From Oligoflexales bacterium (GTDB taxonomy: Bacteria; Bdellovibrionota_B; Oligoflexia; Oligoflexales; CACXFL01), in NCBI GenBank assembly GCA_028282865.1, contig JANQHA010000116.1, forward strand, positions 1-17,747: DNA of 17,747 bases. Direction: 5' to 3'. Under the pieces are notes generated by a model. The model did no database searches and was not told the origin of the DNA. It saw only the letters and a program-made list of their open reading frames with translations. Shown here piece after piece: positions 1-7,823 of this stretch. Both the position numbers and the translations under genes were made by a program. Numbering within the stretch: position 1 is the stretch's first letter; every line of letters starts with the position of its first letter.

Positions 1-1
1 C

Positions 2-64
2 CGCGACCTCAAAAAGCCTGTGGAGATTTTGGCTGAAGAATTAAAAAGAGTCGGGTTGAAATAG
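2..64 (+). CDS. C-terminal tail of an unidentified protein (partial)
   Basis: An open frame enters from the left edge and ends at the TAG at 62-64. The last 20 residues, RDLKKPVEILAEELKRVGLK, form a charged, amphipathic, helix-like tail. There is too little to name a family. The gene is on the same strand as the following cold-shock gene but separated from it by 204 AT-rich bases, so it is probably a separate unit. The frame could be chance, but its residue mix and clean stop before the AT-rich spacer favour a real gene end. Confidence 0.5.
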   Translation, partial: RDLKKPVEILAEELKRVGLK

Positions 65-213
65 CCTTTATACCGGCAGTGTTTATTGTAAGATATTGAT
101 ATTATTTAATTAGTTTAGTATTTTTGGGGTACTTTATAAATTAATTTAATTTATGGGTTAATAGCTCATAAATTTGCTAGTCAATCTCGATTTCATGTCA
201 TATTATAGGAGGG

Positions 214-246
214 AGCAGGGTCTTTACGGCTTTGCTGGTTTTTTTT
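214..246 (+). promoter_or_regulatory. Terminator-like hairpin in the leader of the cold-shock gene
   Basis: Arms AGCAGGG (214-220) and CTTTGCT (230-236) can form a 7-bp stem with two G-U pairs and a 9-nt loop. GG and a run of eight T (239-246) follow. It lies 22 bases before the TTG start of the cold-shock gene. The rest of the 65-268 gap is AT-rich, and I see no ORF in it. The hairpin could be the late terminator of the upstream gene, or a leader element that limits readthrough into the cold-shock gene at normal temperature. A TATTAT at 201-206 is a possible -10 box but lacks a convincing -35. Confidence 0.35.
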
Positions 247-268
247 ATATAAGTTTTAGGAGCGTTCA

Positions 269-463
269 TTGGAAACAGGTATTGTAAAGTTTTTTAACGA
301 AGAAAAAGGTTTTGGATTTATTTCCCCTAGTAATGGCAGCAAAGATGTATTTGTTCACATAACTGGGATCGCTAATGGCCCCATTGCTGAGGGAGACACA
401 GTTCAGTACGAAATTGGTGAAGGAAAGAAAGGTCCTTGCGCAGTCGAGGTTAGTCGCTGCTAA
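269..463 (+). CDS. Cold-shock domain protein (CspA family)
   Basis: A 64-residue single cold-shock domain, close to the usual 65-70 residues. It carries both nucleic-acid-binding motifs: RNP1 as KGFGFI (residues 13-18) and RNP2 as VFVHI (27-31). Members bind single-stranded RNA or DNA in the cytoplasm and melt mRNA structure or act as antiterminators, often but not always after cold shock. The start is TTG at 269, placed by the AGGAG at 258-262 and by the family's standard MxTGxVKWFN-like opening (here [10 protein letters not shown], with F for the usual W). No ATG exists in a sensible place. The gene has its own leader and a strong terminator just downstream, so it is monocistronic. Which csp paralogue it is cannot be said. 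Confidence 0.95.
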   Translation: METGIVKFFNEEKGFGFISPSNGSKDVFVHITGIANGPIAEGDTVQYEIGEGKKGPCAVEVSRC

Positions 464-491
464 CAAAGGATCAAGATAAAATGGATTTTTC

Positions 492-519
492 AAGAGGGCG
501 AGTTATCGTCCTCTTTTTT
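492..519 (+). terminator. Intrinsic terminator of the cold-shock gene
   Basis: Arms 492-501 (AAGAGGGCGA) and 506-515 (TCGTCCTCTT) form a 10-bp stem with one G-U pair and a GTTA loop. The T run at 514-519 completes a textbook Rho-independent terminator, 29 bases after the cold-shock stop codon. Confidence 0.9.
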
Positions 520-534
520 GTTATCTAGGTTCTT

Positions 535-565
535 TTGAAAAAAAACATTAATAATATTGTATAAT
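535..565 (+). promoter_or_regulatory. Probable promoter of the fn3/propeller gene
   Basis: A perfect TATAAT lies at 560-565, with TTGAAA at 535-540 as the best -35. The 19-nt spacer is long. Transcription would begin near 572, leaving a leader of about 60 nt before the ATG at 636. The promoter lies just downstream of the cold-shock terminator, as expected for an independent transcript. Confidence 0.5.
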
Positions 566-635
566 TAGTTAGTTATTCTAAATGAAATGGAGATGCTCCC
601 GATACCTCCTAAGTGTCGATTTTGGGGGCTAGTCC

Positions 636-1943
636 ATGCAGATCTATGGTCATATTTTAGTGCATTCGCTGCTGTGGCTCGCTGTTTTTTCGGGAAGCAG
701 CTGTCGAAGCCGGACGGCGCCTAGTGCGGTAACTCTTGGCCCTGAGCAATTTATTGTACCTACCACCCCAAATAACTTAAAAGCCCAGCAATCAGGAAGT
801 GGAGTCGAATTAAGCTGGAGCCAATCTGAGTCAGCATCGTTTTATACTATTTATTGGTCTAATATCAAAGGCCTAGAGAAAGCCCATAGTAAGAAGATTG
901 ACCGGATATTAAAAACTTATACAAAACACAGCTCGCTAACACCTGATAAAACCTACTACTACCGTGTATCTGCGACCGGTTCCGGGGGGGAGAGCCCTCT
1001 TTCTGATGAGTTCGTGTATAAGGCAGGTAAGACCTCTGTAGATCAGCCTCCGGTAGCTACCCTGCCGTCTCTTAGCTCTGATGGTAATACTGTTATTTAT
1101 TTATCTAATCACTGCGAGGCGAAGCTATGTCTATATGTGGCTTTGAATAATGGAGGTAATTGGACCTCCAGTATCATTCCTACTGACGAAGAAATCATTT
1201 CCATTGCACCCGAGGGAGCCTCTCCAACCATCAGTGGCAATGGAGCAGCTATAACTTATATTTCCGATGGTCGATTGCTCGTTAGAGAAAAGGATTCTTC
1301 GGGGTGGTCTAAGACTGAAATTGCATCTTGTACGGGGTGCAGTCGGATCGGAATTAGTGACGACGGATCTCGGGTCGCGTGGTTGGATAGTGAGACGATA
1401 TATGTATCGAAAAAGAACAATGAAACTTGGGAAACCAGCACAGTCTTTCTTAAAGCGGCCGATTTTTCTCTAAGTGGCGACGGTTTGAAGGTTGTTTATC
1501 AGTCGGGGGAAAACCTGCACTTAGCTGTTGACCAAAGTACACAGTGGGACCACTCGGCGATAGGAAGTGGCAAGCGGCCAACCATCAGCTCATCTGGAAC
1601 TCGAGTAACGGCGTTTCACAGCAATGCCGTGGTGAGCTATATGGAAAATGGAAGTAGCTGGGACCAGTCTAGCGTTAGTTTTTCTGAATGCTGTGCTTTC
1701 TATCCGGTCATATCCCGTGATGGTGATGCAATTTTTCAGGGAAATTCATTGGCGGAGTATGGCAGCAATTCCTGGCAGAACCTCGGCCCTTATACGGGCG
1801 GCGCATTTTATCCAAGTGTATCTTCAGATGGCAAACGTGTTGCATATATGTTTGATGATAAAGTTTATGTTGTGAGTGCTTCTGCAAATCAGTCCTGCGG
1901 CCAAAGTAAATGCTGGGATGACCCGATACAGATTCGACCTTAA
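636..1943 (+). CDS. Secreted protein with fn3 domain and seven propeller-type repeats
   Basis: A 435-residue exported protein. Residues 1-23 look like a signal peptide ending at GSSC, so it may be a lipoprotein with a poor lipobox. Residues 43-130 form a fibronectin type III domain ([28 protein letters not shown]). From about 143 to the end, a motif of the form P-x-[IVL]-S-x-[DGS]-G-x-x-[IV] recurs seven times, at about 144, 197, 237, 277, 315, 357 and 393. A Trp-containing segment follows most of the copies. This matches TolB/PD40-type beta-propeller blades, and seven copies would close a seven-bladed propeller. Such proteins bind other proteins or glycans in the periplasm or on the surface; no catalytic residues are visible. 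The start is ATG at 636, with GGGGG at 624-628 as a possible ribosome site. It ends tail-to-tail with ung. Confidence 0.85.
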   Translation: MQIYGHILVHSLLWLAVFSGSSCRSRTAPSAVTLGPEQFIVPTTPNNLKAQQSGSGVELSWSQSESASFYTIYWSNIKGLEKAHSKKIDRILKTYTKHSSLTPDKTYYYRVSATGSGGESPLSDEFVYKAGKTSVDQPPVATLPSLSSDGNTVIYLSNHCEAKLCLYVALNNGGNWTSSIIPTDEEIISIAPEGASPTISGNGAAITYISDGRLLVREKDSSGWSKTEIASCTGCSRIGISDDGSRVAWLDSETIYVSKKNNETWETSTVFLKAADFSLSGDGLKVVYQSGENLHLAVDQSTQWDHSAIGSGKRPTISSSGTRVTAFHSNAVVSYMENGSSWDQSSVSFSECCAFYPVISRDGDAIFQGNSLAEYGSNSWQNLGPYTGGAFYPSVSSDGKRVAYMFDDKVYVVSASANQSCGQSKCWDDPIQIRP

Positions 1944-2623
1944 TGCTGGGTATTCAAATCCCAGTCAACTGGCTCTCGGCCATTTTCTAATAAAAAGCGA
2001 TTAATCTTAGAAAAGGGGGCGCTACCGAAAAAACCTCGGTTTGCAGAAAACGGCGAAGGGTGGGGAGATTGAATGACTAAGTGCTTAGACCGGTCAATGT
2101 TATCTCCTTTTTTTTGAGCGTAGGCACCCCAAAGTAAAAAAGCGGTTGGCGTTTGCACCTCATTAATAATTTCGATAATCCTGTCAGTGAACTGCTCCCA
2201 GCCTTTATTTTGATGAGCTCCTGCTCTGCCTTTTTCGACTGTAAGGACACTATTTAGTAACAGCACTCCTTGCTCGGCCCACCGTTCGAGGTTGCCATGC
2301 TCGGGAGGGCTTAAGTCTAAGTCTGCCTTCATTTCTTTATAAATGTTTTGCAAAGATGGTGGTGGTTTTACGCCGACTTGCACAGAAAAGCAAAGACCAT
2401 GAGCTTGCCCGGGCCCATGGTAAGGGTCTTGGCCTAGAATAACGACCTTAACGTTTTCATATGGTGTTTTGTTGAGCGCATGGAAGTACAGCGCGCCCGG
2501 AGGAAATATAGTTTTGTTTTGCATTATTTCCTCGTGCAAAAAAGACTTCAGTGACTTCATGTAAGGTTTCTCAAACTCCGGTATTAGTAACTCGCCCCAA
2601 GTGCCTTCTATTCCACTACTCAT
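1940..2623 (-). CDS. ung: Uracil-DNA glycosylase, family 1
   Basis: A 227-residue cytoplasmic base-excision repair enzyme that cuts uracil from DNA after cytosine deamination or dUTP misincorporation. Family 1 motifs are all present: the water-activating loop GQDPYH (64-69, catalytic Asp66), the uracil-stacking Phe79, LLLN (121-124, uracil-reading Asn124) and the leucine-loop segment [13 protein letters not shown] with catalytic His188. The usual HPSPLS has Phe in place of the intercalating Leu here. Length is normal for Ung. The ATG overlaps the upstream gene's stop as ATGA, so translation is probably coupled, and ung is the last gene of its unit. Its stop codon shares TTAA with the opposing fn3/propeller gene, leaving no room for a terminator before the antisense gene. 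Confidence 0.97.
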   Translation of the reverse strand: MSSGIEGTWGELLIPEFEKPYMKSLKSFLHEEIMQNKTIFPPGALYFHALNKTPYENVKVVILGQDPYHGPGQAHGLCFSVQVGVKPPPSLQNIYKEMKADLDLSPPEHGNLERWAEQGVLLLNSVLTVEKGRAGAHQNKGWEQFTDRIIEIINEVQTPTAFLLWGAYAQKKGDNIDRSKHLVIQSPHPSPFSANRGFFGSAPFSKINRFLLENGREPVDWDLNTQH

Positions 2624-3273
2624 TTGCTTTCCTCTTCTTTTTTACTGGATGCATCTACTGGTTTATCATCAAACCGAAGGGAAAAAGTCACGTCGGTACC
2701 TTTATTATCAATAATCTTAGTGGAAGGCCTTGTTTCAGTTTTTTTAAATTTTTTTAGAAGTGGTACCGGGTGATAAGTCGTAGTGCCAATATGCTGGTCT
2801 TCACCGAAGAAGAAGAAGACTTTATTTTTTTCATACATGTCAATTTTAATTGAGATCATAATCTGATCTTCGGTAGCTTCTAAGGTTCGCATCGCTACCG
2901 AGGTCAGTTCTCTAAGACTATCTCCGGTGATATCGGTGAATAGCTGATCTTCGATAGGTTCTGTGCTTTTCCACTTGTCCAAAGACTTTATCTCTAGTTC
3001 ACCAAACTGCACTGGCTCTTGGTCGATGCTGTTATCTTTTGCTTGGGACTTTTTTTTGTCAGCTTTTTTGGGGGTCAGACTTTTATCTTTTGTAGCCTGC
3101 GCGGTTAAAACAAAATAATAGCTATTTTCACCACTTTCGTCATGGTTTCCAGCTCGAAGCGCCGAGATATAAACTCGGTGCCCTAAACTAGCGTAGTCAG
3201 GATACTTTATCTCTGCACCAGATAGTCCGCATGGAATTGACAATAAAATCGTAAGTATTGATAGTTTCAACAA
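2620..3273 (-). CDS. Exported protein of unknown function
   Basis: I do not recognise this 217-residue protein. Residues 1-20 are a signal peptide, with probable cleavage after LSGA, so the protein is periplasmic or outer-membrane associated. A Lys-rich low-complexity stretch lies at about 61-80 ([13 protein letters not shown]). The rest is predicted mixed alpha/beta with a hydrophobic strand KVFFFF, and the tail is charged (SSKKEEESK). The start is TTG at 3273, supported by a GGAG about 10 nt upstream. It sits 15 nt after the NSS transporter stop and overlaps the ung start by 4 nt, so it is the fourth gene of the aldolase-to-ung unit. Nothing in the sequence ties its job to DNA repair or transport. 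Confidence 0.8.
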   Translation of the reverse strand: MLKLSILTILLSIPCGLSGAEIKYPDYASLGHRVYISALRAGNHDESGENSYYFVLTAQATKDKSLTPKKADKKKSQAKDNSIDQEPVQFGELEIKSLDKWKSTEPIEDQLFTDITGDSLRELTSVAMRTLEATEDQIMISIKIDMYEKNKVFFFFGEDQHIGTTTYHPVPLLKKFKKTETRPSTKIIDNKGTDVTFSLRFDDKPVDASSKKEEESK

Positions 3274-3288
3274 ATGAGTCGTGCTCCA

Positions 3289-4644
3289 TCAGCCAAATAA
3301 CCAGTTTGTTGCCCCATTATACAATACCCAAAGAATACATGCAGGTGCAAAGATACGTGCTGCCCACATTAGTCCCTTCCAAGCAAGCTCTCCTCCGTGG
3401 CCCTGAATAGAGTCTTTGACTCCTTCACGACTGAGAATCCAGCCATAGAATAGTGAAATAATTAACCCACCAAGTGGTAGCAAGATGTTAGTTGTTAGCC
3501 CATCAAAAAGGTCAAAAAATGTAAACTTCCCAATTTTGAAATCAGCTAGCGTATTGAATGACAATGCAGACAAAATTCCTAGTAAGTATATTGCGACGCC
3601 TGCATAAATCGTGACCTTCGACCGGGACAGCCCACGCTTATCCACAAAATAGGTCACGATGGTCTCAAGAAGTGAGATAGAGGATGATAATGCTGCAAAT
3701 GCTACGAGTGAAAAGAATCCAGTCGAGACCAAGTACCCACCCGGCATTTTATTAAAAAGCGTCGGTAAGGTCGAAAACATGAGACCCGGACCGGCATTCG
3801 GTGCTAGACCAAAAGAAAACACAATTGAAAATATTACAATTCCCGATGCTAAAGCTATTGTGGTATCTGCTGCAGCTACCGCTAAGCTAGCTTTCACAAG
3901 GTCTTCATTTCTATCAAGATAGCTGCCGTAGGTAATCATAGCTGCAAGACCTAGGCTTAAAGTGAAAAATGAATGTCCAAGTGCCACAAGGATACTATTA
4001 CCGGTTAACTTGTCAAAGTTTGGCGTGAATAAAAAGTCTATGGACTTTCCAAAGCCTTCCAAGCTAGTGCACCAAACGAGCAGCCCAATAAGTATAGCGA
4101 ATAAGCCTGGCATCAAAATGCGCCCCCACCTTTCGATACCCCGGCTGATGCCACCGATCACAATTCCCACCGTAAGTACCATAAAAGCTAGATGCCAAAG
4201 CAACAGGCTTTTAGGGTCTGCAAAAAGAGCAGACAACATACCGCCTATCTCTTGGTCGGTTTTACCGGCAAATTGATTTAATACAGATTTAACTTGAAAA
4301 TCTAGGACCCAACCGCCTACGACGCTATAAAACGAAAGTATCAAAAACGAGCTAACAATTCCCATTGCCCCGGCAATGCGCCAAGGTGTTCCTGTATGAT
4401 GAAGCTTCTCAAAAGCCGAAACAGCATCGGCCTGACTCCTTTGCCCAATATAAAGCTCAGCAATAAAGATGGGAACGTTCACAAACATGATACATGCCAG
4501 GTAGACTAATACAAACGCACCTCCGCCGTGCTCGCCAGTAATATATGGAAACTTCCAGATGTTGCCTAGGCCAACGGCTGATCCGGAGGCAACCAAGATA
4601 AAACCAAGTCTGTTGCTCCAGTGGCTGCGTTGCATTTGCGACAT
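3289..4644 (-). CDS. Sodium-dependent symporter, NSS (LeuT/MhsT-type) family
   Basis: A 451-residue inner-membrane protein with 11-12 hydrophobic segments, the usual bacterial NSS length. The family signature is clear. TM1 contains GSAVGLGNIWKFPY (21-34), which includes the unwound region lining the sodium and substrate sites. TM6 contains FTLSLGLAAMITYGSYL (227-243), the second unwound helix. Family members import amino acids or related amines with Na+. The substrate cannot be assigned from sequence alone; hydrophobic or aromatic amino acids are common for bacterial relatives. ATG at 4644 has an AAAGGAGC ribosome site about 9 nt upstream. It is 19 nt from the upstream outer-membrane gene and 15 nt from the downstream exported-protein gene, so it is mid-operon. 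Confidence 0.93.
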   Translation of the reverse strand: MSQMQRSHWSNRLGFILVASGSAVGLGNIWKFPYITGEHGGGAFVLVYLACIMFVNVPIFIAELYIGQRSQADAVSAFEKLHHTGTPWRIAGAMGIVSSFLILSFYSVVGGWVLDFQVKSVLNQFAGKTDQEIGGMLSALFADPKSLLLWHLAFMVLTVGIVIGGISRGIERWGRILMPGLFAILIGLLVWCTSLEGFGKSIDFLFTPNFDKLTGNSILVALGHSFFTLSLGLAAMITYGSYLDRNEDLVKASLAVAAADTTIALASGIVIFSIVFSFGLAPNAGPGLMFSTLPTLFNKMPGGYLVSTGFFSLVAFAALSSSISLLETIVTYFVDKRGLSRSKVTIYAGVAIYLLGILSALSFNTLADFKIGKFTFFDLFDGLTTNILLPLGGLIISLFYGWILSREGVKDSIQGHGGELAWKGLMWAARIFAPACILWVLYNGATNWLFG

Positions 4645-4663
4645 TTGTAGCGCTCCTTTTTTT

Positions 4664-5833
4664 TTAGAGTGAAAGGCTATAACTAACTATAAGACCGTTA
4701 TCTTCAGTACGTTCTCGTTGAGTATTATTTTGCTCTGACATATTGAGAATTTGTACGTTGTAACGCCAACCAACTCCCAAGCCACCTATCAATCTATCCA
4801 CTCCAATGACAGCAGAGGCGTATAGGGAATCCTTTGGCATGGCGACAATTGGGGCATCGTATAAGTCTTGATCTGGTAACCTGGTCCCGGCATCCGAGCC
4901 GATTTCTTGTTCATCCGAGTCGTACACATATTTAATATGGCCGGCGAGGTAAAGCTTCCAGAAGGGGTTTAGGCCTGATTTTAAAAGCAGGTAGTCCACT
5001 CTACCGTTTACCTGCCGCTCGTTAGCAGAGTCTTGATTAAAGGTTCGGTCAATGAGCGTAAACCCTGGGCCGAAATCAGCATAAAAATTTAAGAAGTCTG
5101 TAAATAGCCGGGTGTGGAGCCAGTAATCTTGTTCCTCAGAAAAAGGTGTAGCACTAAACTTTTTTTGCATAGTTTGTAGCAGGGTGTGAGTAAAGTGGGT
5201 GGACAACCAATCTAAAATTAAAACGCCAAAATCGTTAACTAAGGTAAAGCTATAGAGATTATTGCTGCTAGTCTTCTCAAAAACCTTTCTACCGACCTTA
5301 ATTTGGGTTTGGTGGCGATAGAAATGTATTGGCACTGTGAAGGTCACTCCTCCCCAGCTTCTTTGGTAGGTTTCGTCAATTTTAGTCGCTTGACTTTCTC
5401 CAGCCACATCAGTCTCACCGTCGACACGGCCCCAGACGTATCCTAGTTCAGGTTTCAGGTATAACCCCGGGTTACCTGGCCATAGTCCAATCCCTGATAC
5501 GTAGCCCATGAGCCCTATCTCTGATTGGACTGTTCGGCTGGTAGAGTTTTCGTCGCTATCAACTTGGTATTTCATTCCAATTATGGGGGCCGCGCCATAA
5601 TTGAATTTTGGTGTTGGCCAATTCGGAAAAAATTTAACCGGGTTCTCTAGGTCACTGTCTTCTAAAAGATCTTCTCTATTGATAATTCGCTTCTTAGTCT
5701 TTTTATTCTGTTTGGTGTAGGTGCTTTTTTTTCTCTTTTTATATCTGCTATCTTGATATTGCCCGAAGGACGACGCAGCATAAAATGTAGAATAAATAGT
5801 TAAGAAAAAGACTATTATCCGGGTTACTAACAT
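4664..5833 (-). CDS. Exported protein, probable outer-membrane beta-barrel
   Basis: A 389-residue protein with a signal peptide (1-24, cleaved near SSFG-QYQD). A strongly basic segment at 30-53 (KKRKK, KKTKKR) follows. The remainder alternates polar and hydrophobic residues with many aromatics and Gly, for example GLYLKPELGYVWG, LYLAGHIKYVY and LGVGWRYNVQIL. It ends in a strand-like IVSYSLSL, as in outer-membrane barrels, though the last residue is Leu rather than Phe. I cannot name a family. It lies 19 nt after the aldolase gene and 19 nt before the NSS transporter. The ribosome site before ATG 5833 is weak (AAGG, about 11 nt away). The polybasic stretch right after the signal peptide is unusual for an exported protein. 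Confidence 0.75.
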   Translation of the reverse strand: MLVTRIIVFFLTIYSTFYAASSFGQYQDSRYKKRKKSTYTKQNKKTKKRIINREDLLEDSDLENPVKFFPNWPTPKFNYGAAPIIGMKYQVDSDENSTSRTVQSEIGLMGYVSGIGLWPGNPGLYLKPELGYVWGRVDGETDVAGESQATKIDETYQRSWGGVTFTVPIHFYRHQTQIKVGRKVFEKTSSNNLYSFTLVNDFGVLILDWLSTHFTHTLLQTMQKKFSATPFSEEQDYWLHTRLFTDFLNFYADFGPGFTLIDRTFNQDSANERQVNGRVDYLLLKSGLNPFWKLYLAGHIKYVYDSDEQEIGSDAGTRLPDQDLYDAPIVAMPKDSLYASAVIGVDRLIGGLGVGWRYNVQILNMSEQNNTQRERTEDNGLIVSYSLSL

Positions 5834-5852
5834 ATCGACGCGCCTTTACGCA

Positions 5853-6893
5853 TTACACATAGTATGTTTTTGTAGCGTCTTCCAGGCTCATTTGCCGAAT
5901 TTTTGGTGCATGGCCAGCTTGCCCGAAAGAGATCATCCGATCTTCCACAACCTTTTGCATGGCTTCGCGAGCTGGCTTTAAGTATGCGCGTGGATCGAAA
6001 GCTTCGGGTTTTTCTTGAAAAACCTTACGAATAGCACCGGTGATTGCCATACGGTTATCAGTATCTACATTTATCTTGCGAACTCCGTGCTTGATTCCCT
6101 CCTGAATCTCGGCCACAGGAACTCCCCAGGTCTGTTTCATCTCACCACCGTACTGGTTGATGATATCTTGAAGGTCCTGCGGAACAGAGGAAGAGCCATG
6201 CATGACCAAATGAGTATTGGGGAGTTTTTTATGGATGTCGGCTACGCGATCCATTGCGAGGATTTTGCCATCTGGTTTACGGGTGAATTTATATGCTCCG
6301 TGACTGGTTCCTATTGCAATAGCTAGAGCATCTACTTTAGTTTGCTCAACAAAGTCGGCTGCTTCATCAACACTGGTTAGCAGCATATCTTTAGAAAGCT
6401 TACCTTCGAATCCGTGTCCATCCTCTTTTTCACCTTCGCCGGTTTCTAATGAACCAAGGCAGCCAAGCTCCCCCTCAACGGAAACTCCAAATGAGTGAGC
6501 TACATCAACTACTTTCCTTGTGATTGCCACATTGTACTCAAAGTCTGCCGGTGTTTTTGCATCCTCTTTTAACGAGCCGTCCATCATGACCGATGTGAAG
6601 CCCTGCCTAATTGCAGAAAAACAGGTATCGGTGCTATTGCCGTGGTCTTGGTGCATAACGATTGGGATTTCAGGGTATAACTCAACAGCCGCAAGCATTA
6701 AGTGTCTAAGAAATGCATCTTGCGCATAGCTGCGAGCTCCGCGTGACGCCTGGATGATCACCGGGCTCTCGGTTTTGCGGGCCGCTTCCATAATTGCCTG
6801 GATTTGTTCTAAGTTATTTACATTAAATGCACCGACCCCATAATTGTTTTCGGCCGCATGATCTAAAACAGTTCTTAACGGTACTAATGCCAT
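5853..6893 (-). CDS. fba: Fructose-1,6-bisphosphate aldolase, class II
   Basis: A 346-residue cytoplasmic Zn-dependent aldolase. It reversibly splits fructose-1,6-bisphosphate into dihydroxyacetone phosphate and glyceraldehyde-3-phosphate in glycolysis and gluconeogenesis. It also makes sedoheptulose bisphosphate in organisms with a Calvin cycle. Motifs: HQDHG with catalytic Asp83 and Zn ligand His84, GELG (Glu142), GTSHGAYKF with His198, VMHGSSSVP with His232, and [11 protein letters not shown] for substrate phosphate. The frame stays open to an ATG at 7088, but ATG 6893 is the start: it gives [16 protein letters not shown], the standard N-terminus of this ~345-residue subtype. The extra 65 residues would overlap the upstream cytochrome gene. 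It heads the fba-to-ung unit, with a structured leader upstream. No RuBisCO or phosphoribulokinase is in the window, so a Calvin role is not implied. Confidence 0.96.
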   Translation of the reverse strand: MALVPLRTVLDHAAENNYGVGAFNVNNLEQIQAIMEAARKTESPVIIQASRGARSYAQDAFLRHLMLAAVELYPEIPIVMHQDHGNSTDTCFSAIRQGFTSVMMDGSLKEDAKTPADFEYNVAITRKVVDVAHSFGVSVEGELGCLGSLETGEGEKEDGHGFEGKLSKDMLLTSVDEAADFVEQTKVDALAIAIGTSHGAYKFTRKPDGKILAMDRVADIHKKLPNTHLVMHGSSSVPQDLQDIINQYGGEMKQTWGVPVAEIQEGIKHGVRKINVDTDNRMAITGAIRKVFQEKPEAFDPRAYLKPAREAMQKVVEDRMISFGQAGHAPKIRQMSLEDATKTYYV

Positions 6894-6908
6894 CCCCAGA
6901 TCCCTTCG

Positions 6909-6964
6909 TTTACGGTCAATTAAATAACTACCGGTATCCGGTATAACACCTAAAAGACCGTAAA
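6909..6964 (-). promoter_or_regulatory. Nested inverted repeats in the fba leader
   Basis: Outer arms TTTACGGTC (6909-6917) and GACCGTAAA (6956-6964) are a perfect 9-bp inverted repeat. Between them, TACCGG (6929-6934) and CCGGTA (6938-6943) form a perfect 6-bp inverted repeat with a 3-nt spacer. The two centres coincide within one base. The element covers the gap between the cytochrome gene and fba, ending 15 bases before the fba start. It could be a pair of operators for a dimeric regulator, or a folded mRNA leader. On the minus strand TTGTCT and TATACC, 18 nt apart, overlap it as a weak promoter candidate. Confidence 0.5.
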
Positions 6965-7018
6965 GACAATAGGTTCTTACGGGTTTTGCGGCAAAATGGC
7001 TGGCTACGTCACCTTGTT

Positions 7019-7813
7019 TTAGGAGCCAAACTCTAGGTTCCACCACTGCTGGAATAGAGCACAAGCACCGTTGTTGATTCCTCCGCACCTATTGTTGCCG
7101 CCATGATTCAGACCGCCGGAAGCCTTTAAAATGAGACGATTATTTACTACTGTGCCTCCATCAGCCGGAGACTTATCAAGCATTAGTCTGAAGTGGTTAT
7201 CGTAATTGACTTCATTTGGGTGACATCCCTGGCAATTATTTAATGCGGGACGCACTTGAGCTTGGTAGAAATTTTGGCCTGCAGCTGACGGCGCGTAAGC
7301 GGTATAAGTTTTGGCCTGCGGAGTTAGCGGCCCCTCCTGTCCGCTTCCTTTCATAACTACATATAGTTTTTGCTGGTTTCCATCACGATAAGCTTCGGGA
7401 AGTGAAAATTCAAACCTATGGTTGCCTTCGTAGTTGTTGTCAAAACCCGAGAGGTTGGCTACAGCTTGTCCGACTAATGTGCCGGCGCTATCGTTATCTC
7501 CAATATAAAAGCTAACTTCTAGACTTTCAGCTGTTTCTTTGTCGTCTACTGCCCAACCGACTACTAGGCCAAGAGCGTTGATCGACGTGATTGCTCCGAC
7601 CAATGAAGTTCCTGGCGGTTGAACCGGTACTACTACGATGGGGCCCTCTGACGGGTTCTCTGGCTGCTCACCTTCGCTGGCATTTGCATCTTGATCATTA
7701 ACTACTTTGCCTTCTTCATCAACGTAGACAACTCTTCTTCGGTCCTCTACTTCATTGCCGCAATTCGATGTCAGTATTCCTATTGCGATCATTACTAAGT
7801 AAGTAAAATACAT
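7019..7813 (-). CDS. c-type cytochrome lipoprotein, single CXXCH
   Basis: A 264-residue exported protein. The N-terminus [18 protein letters not shown] is a likely lipoprotein signal, with Cys18 as the acylated residue, although TSN before Cys is a poor lipobox. An acidic, Pro-rich linker (about 22-70) follows, then an Ig-like beta domain (about 72-175: [29 protein letters not shown]). The C-terminal part has one heme-binding motif, CQGCH, at 194-198. The segment after it (RLML, NHGG, ALFQQWW) resembles the short cytochrome domains of planctomycete-type PSCyt1 proteins. I set the start at ATG 7813, where GAGG lies 7 nt upstream. The longer frame to 7885 would overlap the preceding gene, which ends 10 nt before this start. 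It is the last gene of the five-gene unit. The redox partner is unknown. Confidence 0.85.
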   Translation of the reverse strand: MYFTYLVMIAIGILTSNCGNEVEDRRRVVYVDEEGKVVNDQDANASEGEQPENPSEGPIVVVPVQPPGTSLVGAITSINALGLVVGWAVDDKETAESLEVSFYIGDNDSAGTLVGQAVANLSGFDNNYEGNHRFEFSLPEAYRDGNQQKLYVVMKGSGQEGPLTPQAKTYTAYAPSAAGQNFYQAQVRPALNNCQGCHPNEVNYDNHFRLMLDKSPADGGTVVNNRLILKASGGLNHGGNNRCGGINNGACALFQQWWNLEFGS

Positions 7814-7823
7814 TTGAAATCCT

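Noticed and set aside
266..493. Minus-strand ORF covering the cold-shock gene
   Set aside because: It is antisense to a clear CspA domain and its residues have no domain-like features.
6894..7088. A 65-residue N-terminal extension of the aldolase frame
   Set aside because: It overlaps the end of the preceding cytochrome gene, and the family's normal start [10 protein letters not shown] is at 6893.
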